Positions 13,831 to 26,771 of a stretch of DNA of 64,000 nucleotides are shown here, in pieces; position 1 is the first letter of the stretch; every line of letters begins with the position of its first letter. The position numbers and the translations under genes are program-made. A model generated the notes under the pieces. The model was not told where the DNA came from, did no database searches, and was given only the letters and a program-made list of their open reading frames with translations. The stretch is taken from contig CAJQUW010007075.1 of the NCBI GenBank assembly GCA_907163375.1, positions 346,523-410,522 on the forward strand, given 5' to 3'. Source of the stretch: Prostheceraeus crozeri. Lineage: Eukaryota > Platyhelminthes > Polycladida > Euryleptidae.

Positions 13831-14384
13831 TGAATCAAAAATCCATGAGGAGACATGACACATTTAATTGAATGATTGAACCCCATTAATGTGAGCGAAG
13901 ACTAAGAAGCATCTTACAGTGTATCAGCAAGATTACGGAAAAAATGTTTACATGACAAGAGATTATCTCCTGTATTTCATACGACAAAGATTGACAGCAT
14001 CAATATCTGAAAATGCATATCCCTCTTTATAGTGGTTCGTCTTTCATTTAGGCTTAGAAATATCTTACTGTCCACGAAAATACAATACAGTGCGTACTTC
14101 AAATTCGAAATACTACTCGCAGAAACGAAAAGCAGAACTAAAGATGGAAAGAAAATTCCCGTTGATCCAACATATCTGAGTGAGTTGTTGAGAAAATCTA
14201 CTGAGTGAACACTGATGCCGCACACAGCTTATTTTCGGATGCATCTGATCTGCAGGTACACTAAATGCATAGAAAAAGGAGTATCTTTCACTAAATACTG
14301 TAGCTATCATTATCCTTCATGATGGAAATCAGTGATTGAGGAAGGCTTCCCAAGCAGGGTAGTGGCGGGTTCCAGGGACAATTG
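13831..14384. other. Non-coding host DNA
   Basis: No gene seen. Small ORFs on the minus strand here show no family resemblance. Confidence 0.35.
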
Positions 14385-14702
14385 CGAAAGTCAACTCCGC
14401 ACATACGACGCGGGACCCATGGTTTGAGGGCTATGTGTTTGTGTTTCTGTTTCCCAGAATTCGTCGACCGACCTTGGGAGGTCGATCTTTTATCGTTGCT
14501 GCAGTACGTGCCTGGAATGATCTTCCTTCTCATCTCAGGCAAATTGACAGTCTTTGTGAGTTCAAGAAACAGGTTAAGAATCACTTTTATGAACTTTCAT
14601 TCTTTTAGTCTATGCTTTTATTATCATTCTAAAGTGGTCTTGCAGTCCTGTAGCTAAATGCCACTAAAATATAATTCTCTTGAAATTGAATTGAAATTGT
14701 GT
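14385..14702 (+). pseudogene. LINE 3' end (CR1/L2-like C-terminal tail)
   Basis: In one frame of 14455-14610 the translation carries the signature seen at the end of many CR1/L2-type reverse transcriptases: 'GRSFIVAAVRAWNDLP', then 'SHLRQ' and 'FKKQVKNHFYEL'. The 3' end at about 14685-14700 has 'ttgaaattgaattgaaattg', a short tandem tail. Only the last about 70 codons remain, so this is a 5'-truncated dead copy. Confidence 0.65.
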
Positions 14703-14918
14703 ATGCAAGAGAAGGGTAGTTTTGCGTTATGTGGTCGTGAAGGAGGCAAGGAGAAGAAGAGTGAACAGAAAAATTTTCTTATGCAAGCATCCTTCTAAGA
14801 AGAATGGTTTCCTGGTGCAGAGTTTTGCTAATGTGTTTTGCGTGTGCGTCTGTCGAGTGATTAATCCGTTTTGTGATCTCTGGAAGGGGGAGGATTTTGT
14901 AGTTTTGTCTGCTAGCGA

Positions 14919-14953
14919 GCCATAGAAATCCGACACTCTACAGTAATAAATGA
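14919..14953 (+). repeat. Fragment of MITE terminus
   Basis: 'GCCATAGAAATCCGAC' is identical to the terminal inverted repeat of the complete MITE at 19174-19500. Only this end is present here. Confidence 0.6.
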
Positions 14954-15800
14954 CTACACCTTTTTCCATTCCAATTAAAAGTTGTTCCGTTCTATTTAAA
15001 ACCTGTTCCATTCAATTTCAAACATTCAGTTAAGAACGAGCTCTATTATACTAAATGTAACTAAATACCATATTGCTAATCGATTATTCGTTGCTTAGCG
15101 ATGCCATCAGTTTTCTTATAGCTTCTTAGAGTACCTGGTTTAACACCACGATTTTCCATCATTTCACTCATGTCAGTGTCTGTGTCAGATGCACCGGAGC
15201 TTATTGACGTTGACATTGCATGGGAAGTCATGATTTCGTCTTCGTATACTTCGAGAAACTTTACCAAATGAAATAGACTAACTAACTCAGCACTTGATAT
15301 TATTTGCTGCTATTCATACCAAACATACGGAGCGAGCGGGTATCTTAGCATAAAAACGTGTGGATCACGCACTCAAAAAATGTGTGCATGTATGATGCAT
15401 TGGATGATGGCGCGCTAAACCGATCTGAATATTCTTACTTTTGCTATTGTTCGATTTCTAAGAATGACTCATTTTATCCGATAATGTGATGATGTAGTTA
15501 TCGAATGTGGCTGTCAACGCTCCGGTACGACAAGACTTGCATTACGGTGTTACATTGGTGAATTCATGAACACTTTTAAAATAAAATGTTTCATTGTTTA
15601 ATGTTTTTTTATGATCCTCTTATTAGCAGGTATTATTATCCATATTATTTTATTCATCAGATTCCATGTTGTGCATAAGTATATCATGAAATATACCATT
15701 GTCCATATGTCATTTTGTTTTGTAGTAGAATAGAGCTCGTTCTTAACTGAATGTTTAAATTGAACGGAGCAACTTTTAATTTGAATGGAAAGAGGTGTAG
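14954..15800. repeat. Fold-back element with inverted arms
   Basis: Arm 14954-15049 (ctacacctttttccatt to gaacgagctctatta) and arm 15727-15800 are reverse complements with few mismatches. The left arm has an extra internal near-duplicate block of about 20 bp. About 680 bp lie between them, including a 63-codon minus-strand ORF at 15076-15267 with a short acidic 'SDTDTDMSEMMEN' patch that I do not recognise. No target duplication was identified. The element lies just downstream (in gene direction) of the SARM1 exon. Confidence 0.6.
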
Positions 15801-15881
15801 AACGGACAAGACCATTGAAGTCACAGACATCCCTAAAGTATCTTGACCATCAAACCAGACTCTGTAGCTCGTACAACTTAC

Positions 15882-16226
15882 CTGAAGATGTGATCGTTCA
15901 CAACTGGCAAACTGACGCGGTGTATGCTGTTGCACAAAAGGCAGCACCAACTTCAAGGTCCCTGACTGTTCCACAGCTTGAGATAGCTCTCTGTTGGTCG
16001 AGAGCACGACTATAGCCAAGCAGGCGTAATACTGAATGATGTCATCGCGAGAAAATGCCAGTGGAAAGAGCCAGTCAGCCACACGTTGATGAATCATTTC
16101 AGTCTGGTTCTCCGTACCACCGTATAAAGAAAGATTTGCCAGAGCGATCGCTGCATGACGAAGAGTTTCCTTGTCCAGGGATCGACAAGCAAAAATAACC
16201 GACTTCAGTCCTCCAAAGTAGATCAT
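15882..16226 (-). CDS. SARM1: SARM1-like gene, internal exon (armadillo repeats)
   Basis: This is a 345-bp exon of 115 codons, phase 0 at both ends. On the minus strand it is preceded by the acceptor 'tttttcag' (ends 16227) and followed by the donor 'gtaagttg' (begins 15881). The translation starts MIYFGGLKSV and contains 'LRHAAIALANLSLYGG', 'VADWLFPLAF', 'YACLAIVVLSTNRE' and 'SGTLKLVLPF'. I recognise this as the ARM-repeat segment of SARM1 (Drosophila Ect4/dSarm, C. elegans TIR-1), the NAD-cleaving TIR protein of axon degeneration and innate immunity. The ARM domain is the autoinhibitory part; the SAM and TIR exons are not in the window. The preceding exon is at 35124-35321. Confidence 0.85.
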
Positions 16227-16400
16227 CTGAAAAAGGATTCACAATATAATCCAGCGATACAGCTGATGTCGAATTCTTTCTTACTATCAACTAATTTATC
16301 AGTGCATGTTCTTTACAATTTATGTAAACACTCTAGAGAAAAGCACAGTGAAACAATTCAAAGTTCTGAAAGGAACGTAAATGTGTATAGAAAATCTACC

Positions 16401-16602
16401 GAATCACCATGGCACTGTGGTTAAGTGCTTGGTCTAGCAATCTTTCGGTCCAGGGGTCGAGCCCCGAGAGTGTCATTGGAAGTCTTCAGGTAGGCCATCC
16501 GGACTAAAAGACCATAACGTTCCATGTTAAAGTCTAACGATGTCAGCACCGTCCAAGCCCCCCCCCCCCCATTAAGGGTAAGTGGTGACGTTAAACCATC
16601 AC
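16401..16602 (+). repeat. tRNA-derived SINE, copy 3
   Basis: Same family as at 855. A box 'TGGCACTGTGGTTAAGTGC', B box 'GGTCCAGGGGTCGAGCCCC', body with 'catccggactaaaag' and 'cagcaccgtccaagc'. A run of 14 C lies at about 16558-16570. The copy sits inside the large SARM1 intron, about 170 bp upstream (gene sense) of the exon. Confidence 0.8.
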
Positions 16603-18560
16603 AATATCCAGCGGATACATTTTCAAGACATGTGGCAGAAGCGGTAGAGATAAGCAAAACAAAACAGGGAAAAATGAATTAACAGAAAGAAAGAATTCAG
16701 TATTGACAAACTTATAGGCTCATAAGCTCATTGAAGAGTGCTAGTATTATCTATGCATCTTAGGAGTAGCAGTCATAAATTTGTAGATGCATGAACATCA
16801 AAACATTATTTTTCAATACAACATTTACGTCTGACTACAATCATTGCAACCACAGAATTAGATAGGTCGCCACAGGAATCGTGGCGATCTGAGCACTTTG
16901 AAGGAATTCACAGCAATCCGCAAGCGACGCAAGACTATTTCTCCTATCTCTGTAAGGCATTGAAAATTTCTTTTTGCCCACTAAGTAAGTTCCTGCATGT
17001 GCAATCGTTTTGAATCAGTTTGCACTTCTAGCGACAGAAAAAGTGACAGACTTAAGCAATCTAATTCTGTGATTGCAACTATTAGATTCTATGTTATAGC
17101 CATAGAAATTGACAACAATACAACCTCTAGAATGGAAGTTAAGTTTCATAGCAATACACAATAACGGCACATAAATCGCTCGCATTTTCACTTAGATACA
17201 CCTGTCAACGTCTGTACCATTGGATTAGAATCAGTCACACGCGTTAATCTAAGTAGTACGTATACCATGAACAAATGTGGTGTATGGAGATTTATTTTCA
17301 TAGTTTCAAAACATGAGTATTCTGCATAGATCACGAGCTTTAGCGAGTGATCTATGCAGAATACGTGTGTTTTGGAGCTGTGAAAATCTCCATGCATCAC
17401 ATTTGTCTATGGTATAACTATTTTGTACCATAGTTATCAGCACAAGGCAATGATAAATCATAGCCTAGTTCTATGATTTTGACCTTCTTATTCAAAAGTC
17501 AGTTACTTTCACAGTTTTTGATTCAGCTGCGGAAGCAGTTAGTTCAAGATACAATTCTGCCTTGTTCAATTTGATAATTTTGACATTGACGCATGAATGA
17601 CAGGTAACAAAGCCAAAGCACAATAAAATGCTAGGCTAATGAAGACTTAACCACACACCAGGGAGATTGTAAAGGAGGTCGAGGAAAGTTGTTGGGCGAT
17701 GCGCCAGCACCAATTCAAATTTTGCATCTCAACATGTGCGATGAATAACGAAAGTTTAGAACAGTCGAAATTTCAATTAAGAAGACAGTATGAAAATCGT
17801 TTTCGAATTTACAGGAAACACGGATGAAGCAATTAATGACCTTCAAATATCATAATGGTAAACCAATGGAGCCATATTTAGCAATAAAACTGCCACAAAT
17901 TTGTTTAATTGTTTTCTAAAATTGACTCTTGCAAACTTTGCTTATGTAGGGCATCCTTGTGGTTGATTTAATGGACATTCCCAACAATTCAAAGAAATGT
18001 AATATGCTTCTCAAACGAACAGTCATTAGTAATAAGTTATCAAACATAACCAAAACAGCAACACAAATTAGCAAGCGAAGTTGAACTAGCCGGACAATTT
18101 CTTTGTTCAAATCCGAAAAGCCAGATTCTGGCTTCTTCTAATGCTAGACCGATGAAGAATGAAAAATAAGTGGTTAGTAAACAAATGAGAACCAAATCGA
18201 GCAAGGAAATGCATTCTATCGTGATATCAACGCTGCGTAATATTAACTATTCTAATATGGTATATATCACCATTTTTCAGTAAATGAATCCAACCAACAA
18301 TGATATTGCTATAGAGCATGCTCTGTCATCAAGTGTGAAAATAACTGCACTATTCCTACAAATGATCATTTCAGTTATTTTCACTGTTTTCAATTATTTT
18401 CACACTTTCATAGCAAAACTATGAAATTATGGAAATTTATTATTTTATGTCCTATGAAGGAATAACTCAGAACTATGGTACAAGAAGCTCTTAATTGGAC
18501 ATTCATGCCCCGCCTTAGTTCTCCCGGATGTGCCGCGACCTTAAATCAATTCCCATTCTA
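16603..18560. other. Intronic DNA
   Basis: Apart from the palindrome at 17261-17416, no gene or repeat is recognised. Confidence 0.45.
17261..17416. repeat. Long palindrome with 12-nt loop
   Basis: Left arm 17261-17334 and right arm 17347-17416 pair over about 70 bp with mismatches and small bulges. The innermost stretch 'gtattctgcatagatcac' and its complement pair perfectly. It could be a fold-back MITE or a hairpin RNA precursor. Confidence 0.75.
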
Positions 18561-19122
18561 CGGCCTGTTGCAAAACTTGATGTTAACCTAACTGCGAGTT
18601 AGCTTTAACATTAACCATCAACTTAGGAGTGCAAACCGGATAGTTATCTAACTACCAGTTAAATTTAACTGACAGGTAGAAACTTGGCATTGTACAACTT
18701 AACCGCGTTTAATGAGGGTTAACTCATTTGCGCGAACACTTAATCACGTAGTGGACGCAACTGAAGTAATAGAGCTGACCAACATTCTGTCAACAAACGC
18801 TGTTTCCCCAGAGCCACGAATATTTCGAGATTGGACGAATCCTTTGGAGTTTTTTTTAATGAACAATATTTTTTTTAACATTTTCGCATGAAGAGCGGTT
18901 CTTTCATCACATTGTGCAACATAGTAATAGCTGATTTGGAAAAAAATACTTGGATAAAAGCTACTCATTGCAACCTCTTGCAACCTCTTCTTTTGGCTAA
19001 CGCACAACCAATCAGTATGTTGTTATGGAAACAGTGACGTCAGAATGCGTCAAGCTGGCGTATAGTAAGGGAATTCCAAGTTAACTGCCCATTAACTTAA
19101 CCACGAGTTCTGCAACAGGCGG
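18561..19122. mobile_element. MITE with 3-bp target duplication, Harbinger-like
   Basis: The terminal inverted repeat is CGGCCTGTTGC at 18561-18571; the far end at 19112-19122 is its complement with one mismatch. It is flanked by CTA at 18558-18560 and 19123-19125. A 3-bp duplication fits the PIF/Harbinger superfamily. The interior is rich in GTTAA/TTAAC motifs and has no transposase. The class is inferred from ends and duplication length only. Confidence 0.6.
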
Positions 19123-19173
19123 CTACGCTAGTCAGTTTCACATAAACAAACTATTTTTATGGTTATAGCTGAA

Positions 19174-19500
19174 GCCATAGAAATCCGACATTGTATTGCA
19201 ATAAAGGACATAAGCGGCCATGGACATCGAAAGCAATAGAAGGCCGTAGACATCCGTTGTCATGACAACGGCACCTAAACAATGACGGCTTCCAGTGATT
19301 GGCAACGGGAAGATACCGGCTGCTTCAGTGTAATTTGTAAATATCCACGGCTACTATCATTTCTCACTATATAAAAAAACATTTTGATAAAATAGCCTAC
19401 AATGGATCACCTTGCGGCAAGAATCTACAACTGCTGCATGTTTCAGCACTTTGCATTGAAAATTTGCATTTATGTAATTGAAAAGTCGGATTTCTATGGC
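19174..19500. mobile_element. MITE with TGAA target duplication
   Basis: Inverted ends GCCATAGAAATCCGAC (19174-19189) and its exact complement (19485-19500) are flanked by TGAA at 19170-19173 and 19501-19504. It is 327 bp long with no coding capacity. One of the same ends also occurs alone at 14919. The superfamily is not assigned. Confidence 0.7.
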
Positions 19501-19506
19501 TGAAGC

Positions 19507-20990
19507 AGTCTGATCGATGAGATAATTATTCTATGATTGAAAATAAGCATATATTTGTTTATAAGCATTCAAGTGCGCGGGATTGATTATAACTCAAGAA
19601 TTAAGTAATTAATAACATCATTATTTGATTCAAATGTTATCAAAATCCTTTCACTTTGAAAAAATTAAAAACTTTTCATTAGTTTCAATTATGAACTCTA
19701 CTTATGATTATGTTCAATAGTCATTCCTACGCGGGAAGATAGAAACCGAGATTGCACCTCTATGACGTTGTTCTCATCTACCATACATTCACCGTGGTTT
19801 TAGCAGGTGAAAGTTATGGTATCTAGCCATCTTGATATTTTGGACGTGACGCCAATTAACTCAAAGCATCCCTCGACTTTTCTAAAAAATGTCTCCACAC
19901 TATTAGCATTTCCTAATCCCATACAGACACCAATTATGAGGGAAGAACTGCTTCTGAAAGGAAGCTTTTTACCATCAATGAGTCTCCGGTGATTTAGAGT
20001 ACGTTTGAGTAGCCTGATTGTTATTCCGGCTCTATGTGATCATAAGTCACATTGCAGTATTCCCTCTCTCTGTGGCAGCACGGTTAACGTAAACGGAGTG
20101 GCGATAAATCTCCAGAAACATTCTAATCATGTTAAGTACAAATCTTTAAAATCTGTTCAATCCACATTTCGCTAACTTTCCAACTATTCATCCGAAACTT
20201 CAATCGTTAAGCCATAATTTTATTCTCCATCTGTTAAGAATTCCTAGGTTCAAATATTATGTTGGTTATTGCAATATGCATAATTTTGGGGAAACACCCT
20301 AATGCAAATTGTACAACATGCTCATTGCTAATCTGCATTCTGCATCCTTTTTCTCATTGAATAAAACTTAGGAAGAGAAAACTTCAATTTATAATGACAC
20401 GTTGTCATCATAGACTTACGATAACTTAAAGATAATTAACAGGTATAAATATTCATAAAAAGATGCTGTCTGTAAAAGCAGTGACAAAAGAACAAATACT
20501 GCAGAAGAGATTAAAGAGTTTAGACCACAGAATTAAATATTTTGTTTATCTACTTCGAAGCGCGCGCAGATGAATCTAATTCTGTGGTTTAGACAGTGAA
20601 GGGATCATATTTGGAACTGGACTCGATAACCTCCCAGTAATTACTGGAGTTAAAACAAATAAAATAGTGAAAGCATAAAATGACATATAGTCAATTAATT
20701 AATGCCGATAGTCCAACATATCCTCAAACAGTTAAAAGTCATGCAAAGTGTAATAGAAGGGGTTTAATAGCTGATAAACACAGAACAGTGGGACAATATA
20801 CTGCGTTCTCCTTTTGCAAAGGGATTTTAAAGTAACAACAACCAACTGCAAACATTGAGTTATTTTTCACAATTTGAAGTTAGAACCATTTCTAGCAATA
20901 TGAACTGAATTTGTAAAGAAAGATTTATACAACATTCTAATTAAAGAAAATTAAATTTATCTTTCGACGCACGGACAGTAATTTGTTTTT
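19507..20990. other. Intronic DNA
   Basis: No gene seen. A short inverted pair ('tttagaccacagaatta' near 20518 and its complement near 20577) could form a small stem. Confidence 0.4.
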
Positions 20991-21760
20991 GCTTTTCTAG
21001 AATCTTTTAATTTGCAGCAATCTCATCTAACAAGGACTATGATTTCAAAATCAAATCTGGAAATGTCCTGTGCTGTATTAAGAACATCATGGGTGAATTT
21101 TTACCATGGCAAAATACATCAAAACATACAACAGATATGGAAAAACGATCGCAATTCTCTGGTTATAATAAGACTTTCCGAGCAGAAGTCACAAATCTGC
21201 TTTACATGCTTACAACAACATTCTTGAAGATGTGAGGAAAAACGTGCCACCAATGTATCGACCAAAGTCATGGAAATATAATAAACAGAGAGAAAATAAA
21301 CAAAAGAGAAAGAAAGGGGAATCATAATAGCGTTTTCAAAACAGCAACACCGAACTCAGTTCTCAAAAATGAATGTGAGAAGCAAGCTAAGGAAAGCGGC
21401 TGGAGAATAAAGGTCATCGAGAAGACTGGAACAACGTTGAAATCAAAATTGCAAAAATCACATCCATTCCAAAAATCAAAATGCCTAAGAGAATACTTAT
21501 AGTGCAAATCAGGAGGAAAAGGAAATTGTGAAACAACAGGAATGACTTATGAGATAGAGTGTGACAACTGTAGAGCAATATATGTTGTTGAAAACGTCGA
21601 CAAATGCAAGAAAGAGGTAGTGAGCAAATCAAAGAATCATCGTACTGTGGAGACACTGTGAAAACCAGCATGAAGGAATTGAACAGAACTTCAACATGAA
21701 CGTTACAGGAGTACAAAACATGAAACTGATTCATAACAAAACATAACGGAAACAATCAAA
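20991..21760 (+). pseudogene. Decayed Penelope-like element, GIY-YIG endonuclease region
   Basis: In shifting frames on the plus strand the segment 21390-21640 gives pieces in a characteristic order: 'IKVIEKTGT', a Cys-containing linker, 'GKGNCETTG', then 'TYEIECDNCRAIYVV'. This matches the region leading into the GIY-YIG nuclease domain carried by Penelope-like and some related retroelements. The usual Y-I/V-G-E-T core is altered and frameshifts abound, so it is a fossil. The upstream part (20991-21390) looks coding-like but is not assignable. Confidence 0.5.
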
Positions 21761-23529
21761 TTTAACAGCATTAACTCTGCAACATTAGGACGAATGTAGG
21801 TGTATTGTGGCCAGTTAACACAGAAATGTGCTATGTCGACTTCATTGTCTTTGACTACACTATCTTTCCCCCATTCACCCATGACATTTCCAGATTTATT
21901 TTTAAAATCACAATCCTTGTTAGATGAGATCACTGCAAATTAAAAATCTGACTGAGAAGGGCGGCTCGCCGAAGTATATTTTAGAAAAGAAAAACAAATT
22001 ATTATCTGTGAGTCGAAAGATAAAATTAATTTTTTTAAATTAAAATGAAGAAATTAGACCCATTTAGAATATTCGCCAGGGGACCAGTGGGGTGCAAGCG
22101 TTGAAAGTTCTATTCTACGAAACATGAAGAAAGGCGACTCCTCCTGCCTACAGTTATATATTCAGGGATGAGAATTTCCATAGATCCGACGAAATCCGCG
22201 CGGCCTCATTATGTAGACTTAATTTATCCAAGATGAGCCTCAATTTGAGGCTGTCAAAATCTGAGCTTTCGGTTGGAGGCCTGTTAGCACCCTATTCTAA
22301 TCCACGAATATAGTTTGATATAGTCATAATGAAAAGCTACACGGGAACTTCAAAAAATCTAGCACACGGTTTGATATCATGCTAAGCGACTATATTTATC
22401 AGGTCTCTGTGTTTACATAAACAAATGGTTCCCAATTTTTCTTGAAGCCCTTTAAGAACAAATTTTTGAAAATACAGTATTTCATGTACAGGCTGCATGC
22501 GATCCATTCAAGTTTCAAAAGATCTTAAACATAGCTACTTCTTAGGTCGTTCCAAGACCGACATTTCATGATCCAGACTAGCAATATCACTTCCATGAAG
22601 TTTCAGCTGTGGAGATTTTTCTTGAAACCTTTTTGCCACAGTTATTTATCAATGCATTCGAACTCCTCCTATCCCAAAACTTTGTACCAAATATTTATTA
22701 CCCGAGTCTTAGTAAATTAATAGATGTCTATCCCGCGTACACTGTGCTATTCTTCATTTTTACTGAAATCTACATCTATACATGTTGATGCAGCAAAAAC
22801 ATATTTCAACAACATATACCTAACTAATAGTGAGTTTATAAATTTAAGCATTCAATTCATTGATATGCAAACAGACTTAAATCAAATGCATGAAATTGAA
22901 CAATGACTCATCAACATCTTCCTAAATTTCTGTTTCGTTATGAACGACCATAGAATTTGATATTTTATGCACTCATGCGCTCTTGCATGACGTTTATTGA
23001 TACTTATAAATTCTTATTTTGTATAATAAGAACTAAAAATTTATCAACAATGGTTAAAAATGTACCTTAAAACATCATAAAACAGTGACGGTTACATATA
23101 AGCGGTAAGGTTGGCTTACACATGTGGTTGTACAGATATAAAGGGTTATCTATATTTAGGTCTAACCTCTAACCATGACCGTGGTCTAACAGAGCAATAC
23201 TCCGCGGTGAATATCCGTTGCCAAATGACAATTCCAGTCCTCCTTGTAAAGCGTCATCTTAAAAAATCACTGGCGAGTAGCTAAAGTAGCTAAAAACCCA
23301 CATAGAAGCACTGCACAGATGCAGCTCAAATTTGTGCAAGGGTTTCTTGATTTCAAATTTCGAATTTTATCTAAATAATTTTAAAAGATCGCAGCTAGCT
23401 CATGTTTGTTCCAGTTGGCCATAATTAGCCACAATTTTTCTTTGAATGCTTGTGTGATGATAGAAATGGCTGTACAAATTCATCCATTGAGTCAGAGTCG
23501 CTGGCTCAGTGAGAACTTCAGTGCAACAC
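21761..23529. other. Intronic DNA
   Basis: AT-rich; no supported gene. It ends at the AAA target duplication of the Harbinger element. Confidence 0.4.
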
Positions 23530-23786
23530 AAAGGGTGGGTTTCTGCGGCATCTGATTTTGCAGGTTAACGTTGTTTAAATGCTAGAATGACGTGGTTGAC
23601 TTCACATATGAGTTTCTACGTTTGTTTTACGGACGACAACGTGATCGAGATTTTCGTCAAAATTTAGACAAGGTCTCCCACCCTGTTTTAAGCTGTAGTT
23701 AGGGTTATTGACTTGATTGGTTGGCAACTTAGGAAAATTCTCGTCATTTGTACTTCACTTTCACGTCTGCTGTCGCTGTGAATGTG

Positions 23787-24575
23787 ATGGATTCATCCGA
23801 TGATTACTACGAAACGTACGCCGAACAACTTGCAAGACAACACATTTTTCGAAGCTTGCGCGATCATTTAAATCCAGTCTCAAAATTCAGTGATCGAAAT
23901 TTCCGTTTCCGATTCCGAATGGATAAAGAACAATTTCTTCAGTTGCGACAAATGCTTTCTTCTAGAAAAACTTTGACAAATCCCTTAACGGATTTATTAG
24001 TGGCCTTGGATTGTTACGCTACTGGGTCCTACCAAATGTGTGTCGGCGATCATTATGGACTTCATAAAAGTACGGTGTGTAGAATATTACAGGGAATAAG
24101 CCGAGATATTGCAAGCTTGCGATCACAATTTGTATTCTTTCCTAAAGACGACGAAAAAATGGCGATCAGCGAGGGATTCAGAAAGCTGTCTAAGATGAAT
24201 AACATAATCGATGCGATCGACTGCACTCATGTTAAAATTCAATCACCGGGTGGCCGAAATGAAACTGCATTTGTAAATCGCAAAGGATATTATTCATTAA
24301 ATGTTCAGGTTGTTGGCGATACCGAATATCGCATTCGCAACATTGTTGCTCGCTGGCCAGGTGCGACACATGACTCTAAAATCTTCAATGAGTTGTCCTT
24401 AAAATCAAAACTGGAAAATGGATCTATCTCAGGAATTTTACTGGGAGGCGGAGGATATGCTGCCAAGACATATATGTTGACTCCTGTAACGAATCCATCC
24501 TCACACGAAGAAAAGCAGTACAATTTTTTTCACAGCGTAGCTAGAAATGTGATTGAACGGTTATTCGGTATTTGA
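23787..24575 (+). pseudogene. Harbinger transposase, HARBI1-like, C-terminus lost
   Basis: 262 codons from the ATG at 23787 (the frame is open to 23748). A helix-turn-helix-like block around 'LHKSTVCRIL' is followed by the DDE nuclease: 'DAIDCTHVKI' (first Asp), 'VARWPGATHDSKIF' (second Asp) and 'GGGGYAAKTYMLTP', then 'VIERLFGI' where the third acidic residue is expected. The family normally continues about 60 residues. Here a stop follows FGI, and C-terminal-like codons reappear in another frame at about 24584-24680 ('PPQTPLREM'). The protein is therefore truncated. Confidence 0.8.
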
Positions 24576-24683
24576 CACAGATAGGGGTTCCTTCAATAAT
24601 GGAACCGCCTCAAACACCACTGAGGGAAATGCATTTCGCAGGAGCATCATTATTTCTCATTTTAGAAGATGAATGCCTATGTC

Positions 24684-26345
24684 ATCCAGTGCTATAAGAG
24701 TTTCACATACATGTACATTTCGTGTTTCTGCAGTTTATTTTCATATTAATGTTAATACGTGAAGTATGTATTAGTGCTCAATGAACACATTGTGAATGAT
24801 TAGAAAAAGATTATATTCCATGAAACATGATTGTATTTTTCATTTTATGGCTCAAAATCCACAAATCCTAATCATAGGAAGAGTTCGCATGATTCAGATT
24901 ATGAAGTGTTTTGACGATATCCATCTCACATGCATCAGAAGTTGTTGCCCTCATGGCTGACAGCATTTCATGCTCAATGATGAAATCTTCGCTTCGTGTG
25001 CTCCACTAAGATGCACTTGTCCCTCAAACTTAGATTTCTTTTTCCGTCTGAAATAGAAAAAATATATGCTACAACTTAAAATTGGATATACTACATGTAG
25101 GGAAATACTATTCAATTGGAGGATTATTAAATCAACGGGTAAACTAATAATAACTGAACACTCAATATACTATATATAAATGGTATTTAGCCTACAATTC
25201 CTATGTCTCTTCGATTTGTGTTTTCCATCCAGAACCGTTCGTTTCCGTTCGTCTGACCCACCATGGATAACGAGTTCTTTAAAAATAATCTAAGATAATA
25301 ATCGACGATCGTGATGAAGCTTGGCTACAAAGGAAAATGCTGACGTACCATCGTCTCCACGAGAAGGCTATAAGCATTCTTAGGATAGCATTCCAACCTA
25401 TGATCGGCAATGATGTCATTTTATTTTTAAAATGATATATAAAATGATATCATTTTACATCATTATATTTCTTTTATAATGAAGTTACACATTAGTGAAA
25501 TATGCGTAGGCCTACACCGTATATAGATATAGTATTCATACGAATCTTTCGATTTACATTGATGCCATGCTACTTTTACTGCTCTTTGCAATGAAATTAA
25601 AATTAGATTGCATGCAGCATCGATATATTAAAAAATGTATGACCGAAGAAAGCAGTTTAGTCATACAAAGCTTCTTGTAAAACAAAACTTAGGTAGGGCC
25701 TATGGCCTATGCACTAGACATCGTAAGTTCTGATTTTAAGCTTTATACACTCGAATAACAAATGTGCCTGCAACATGTAGTTGGTTAGGCCAACAGTATC
25801 TAAAGTACGAAAAAAGGCTAAAAATATGAAGATTACAGTCAAGACTTCAAAAACATCAAGACAGTTACTAATGAGTTCAATGTTCAATCATAGGCCTACT
25901 GGAAGTCTAAAGTAACCAGCAAAATATGAGATGTACACTGTACATGTAGAGCTATTCCCAGAAAACGGCGATCTTTATTAACCAGAAACATAATTATCCA
26001 AGTCCGAAATGTTGAGCTTTGACCATACTCGTATTTCCAAGTTTCAAAGCCTCGCTTGCATATTTAATAATTTATTCACAAGCTTATTTATATTCGTTTT
26101 ATAGAAACCAAGACAAGTCAGCAAAAAATTCACACTAACGTCTCAGAACTGATGATATGATTCCTAATATGGCACACTCAAGAGCCATATTGCACCAAGT
26201 TTGTTATGATAAGTACGTAATTAGGTACATGCACCATAAATGCTCGCCTATAAGTTCCCCTAAAAACCGAGTCCATGTCCAAAATCATTGACTCGCGCAT
26301 AAGCCGGCCCCCCCTAAACATCGAATCCAAACAGTAACTTAACAC
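24684..26345. other. Internal non-coding part of the Harbinger element
   Basis: The sequence between the two transposon genes is AT-rich without ORFs. The stretch 26220-26340 with 'gcgcataagccggcccccc' resembles the end of yet another MITE family, into which the hAT MITE seems to have inserted. Confidence 0.4.
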
Positions 26346-26771
26346 CAGTGGCGTCGCCAGGGGGGAGGCGAAGGTGCGGGCGCCCCCTTCGACATCACCA
26401 GTAAAAGATTTCCATGTGATGGAAATAATTTGCATGAGCCTTGTAAACTTAGACTTTTAACTTTGATGAGCTAAAAAGTCGCTGCATTCGTAATAATTCG
26501 ATATACGAATATAACAAAACTTATTCAATAATATGGCAAACGTGAATAAGGCACCTTAGATATAAGTCACCTTCATGTAGTAAATGCAACACAGTGGCTT
26601 TTTAGTCACACAAAAATTACGTATAACTATGCAACTAAATTATGTTAATTGATGTGTCTCATAGATAAATGGATGTCCGAATAGATGGACAGATGATGGT
26701 CAAAAATTTGGCGGTCCGCCTAGGGTTTTCTAGACCGTCCCTGCCTTCGAAAAATCCTGGCGACGCCCCTG
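26346..26771. mobile_element. hAT MITE nested in Harbinger element
   Basis: The left end CAGTGGCGTCGCCAGG (26346) and the inverted right end CAGGGGCGTCGCCAGG (to 26771) are flanked by a perfect 8-bp duplication CTTAACAC at 26338-26345 and 26772-26779. An 8-bp duplication and CAG termini are the hAT signature. There is no ORF. It inserted after the Harbinger element was in place. Confidence 0.9.

Noticed and set aside
15076-15267. Further SARM1 exon
   Set aside because: The acidic translation does not resemble any SARM1 segment and the frame lies inside a fold-back repeat.
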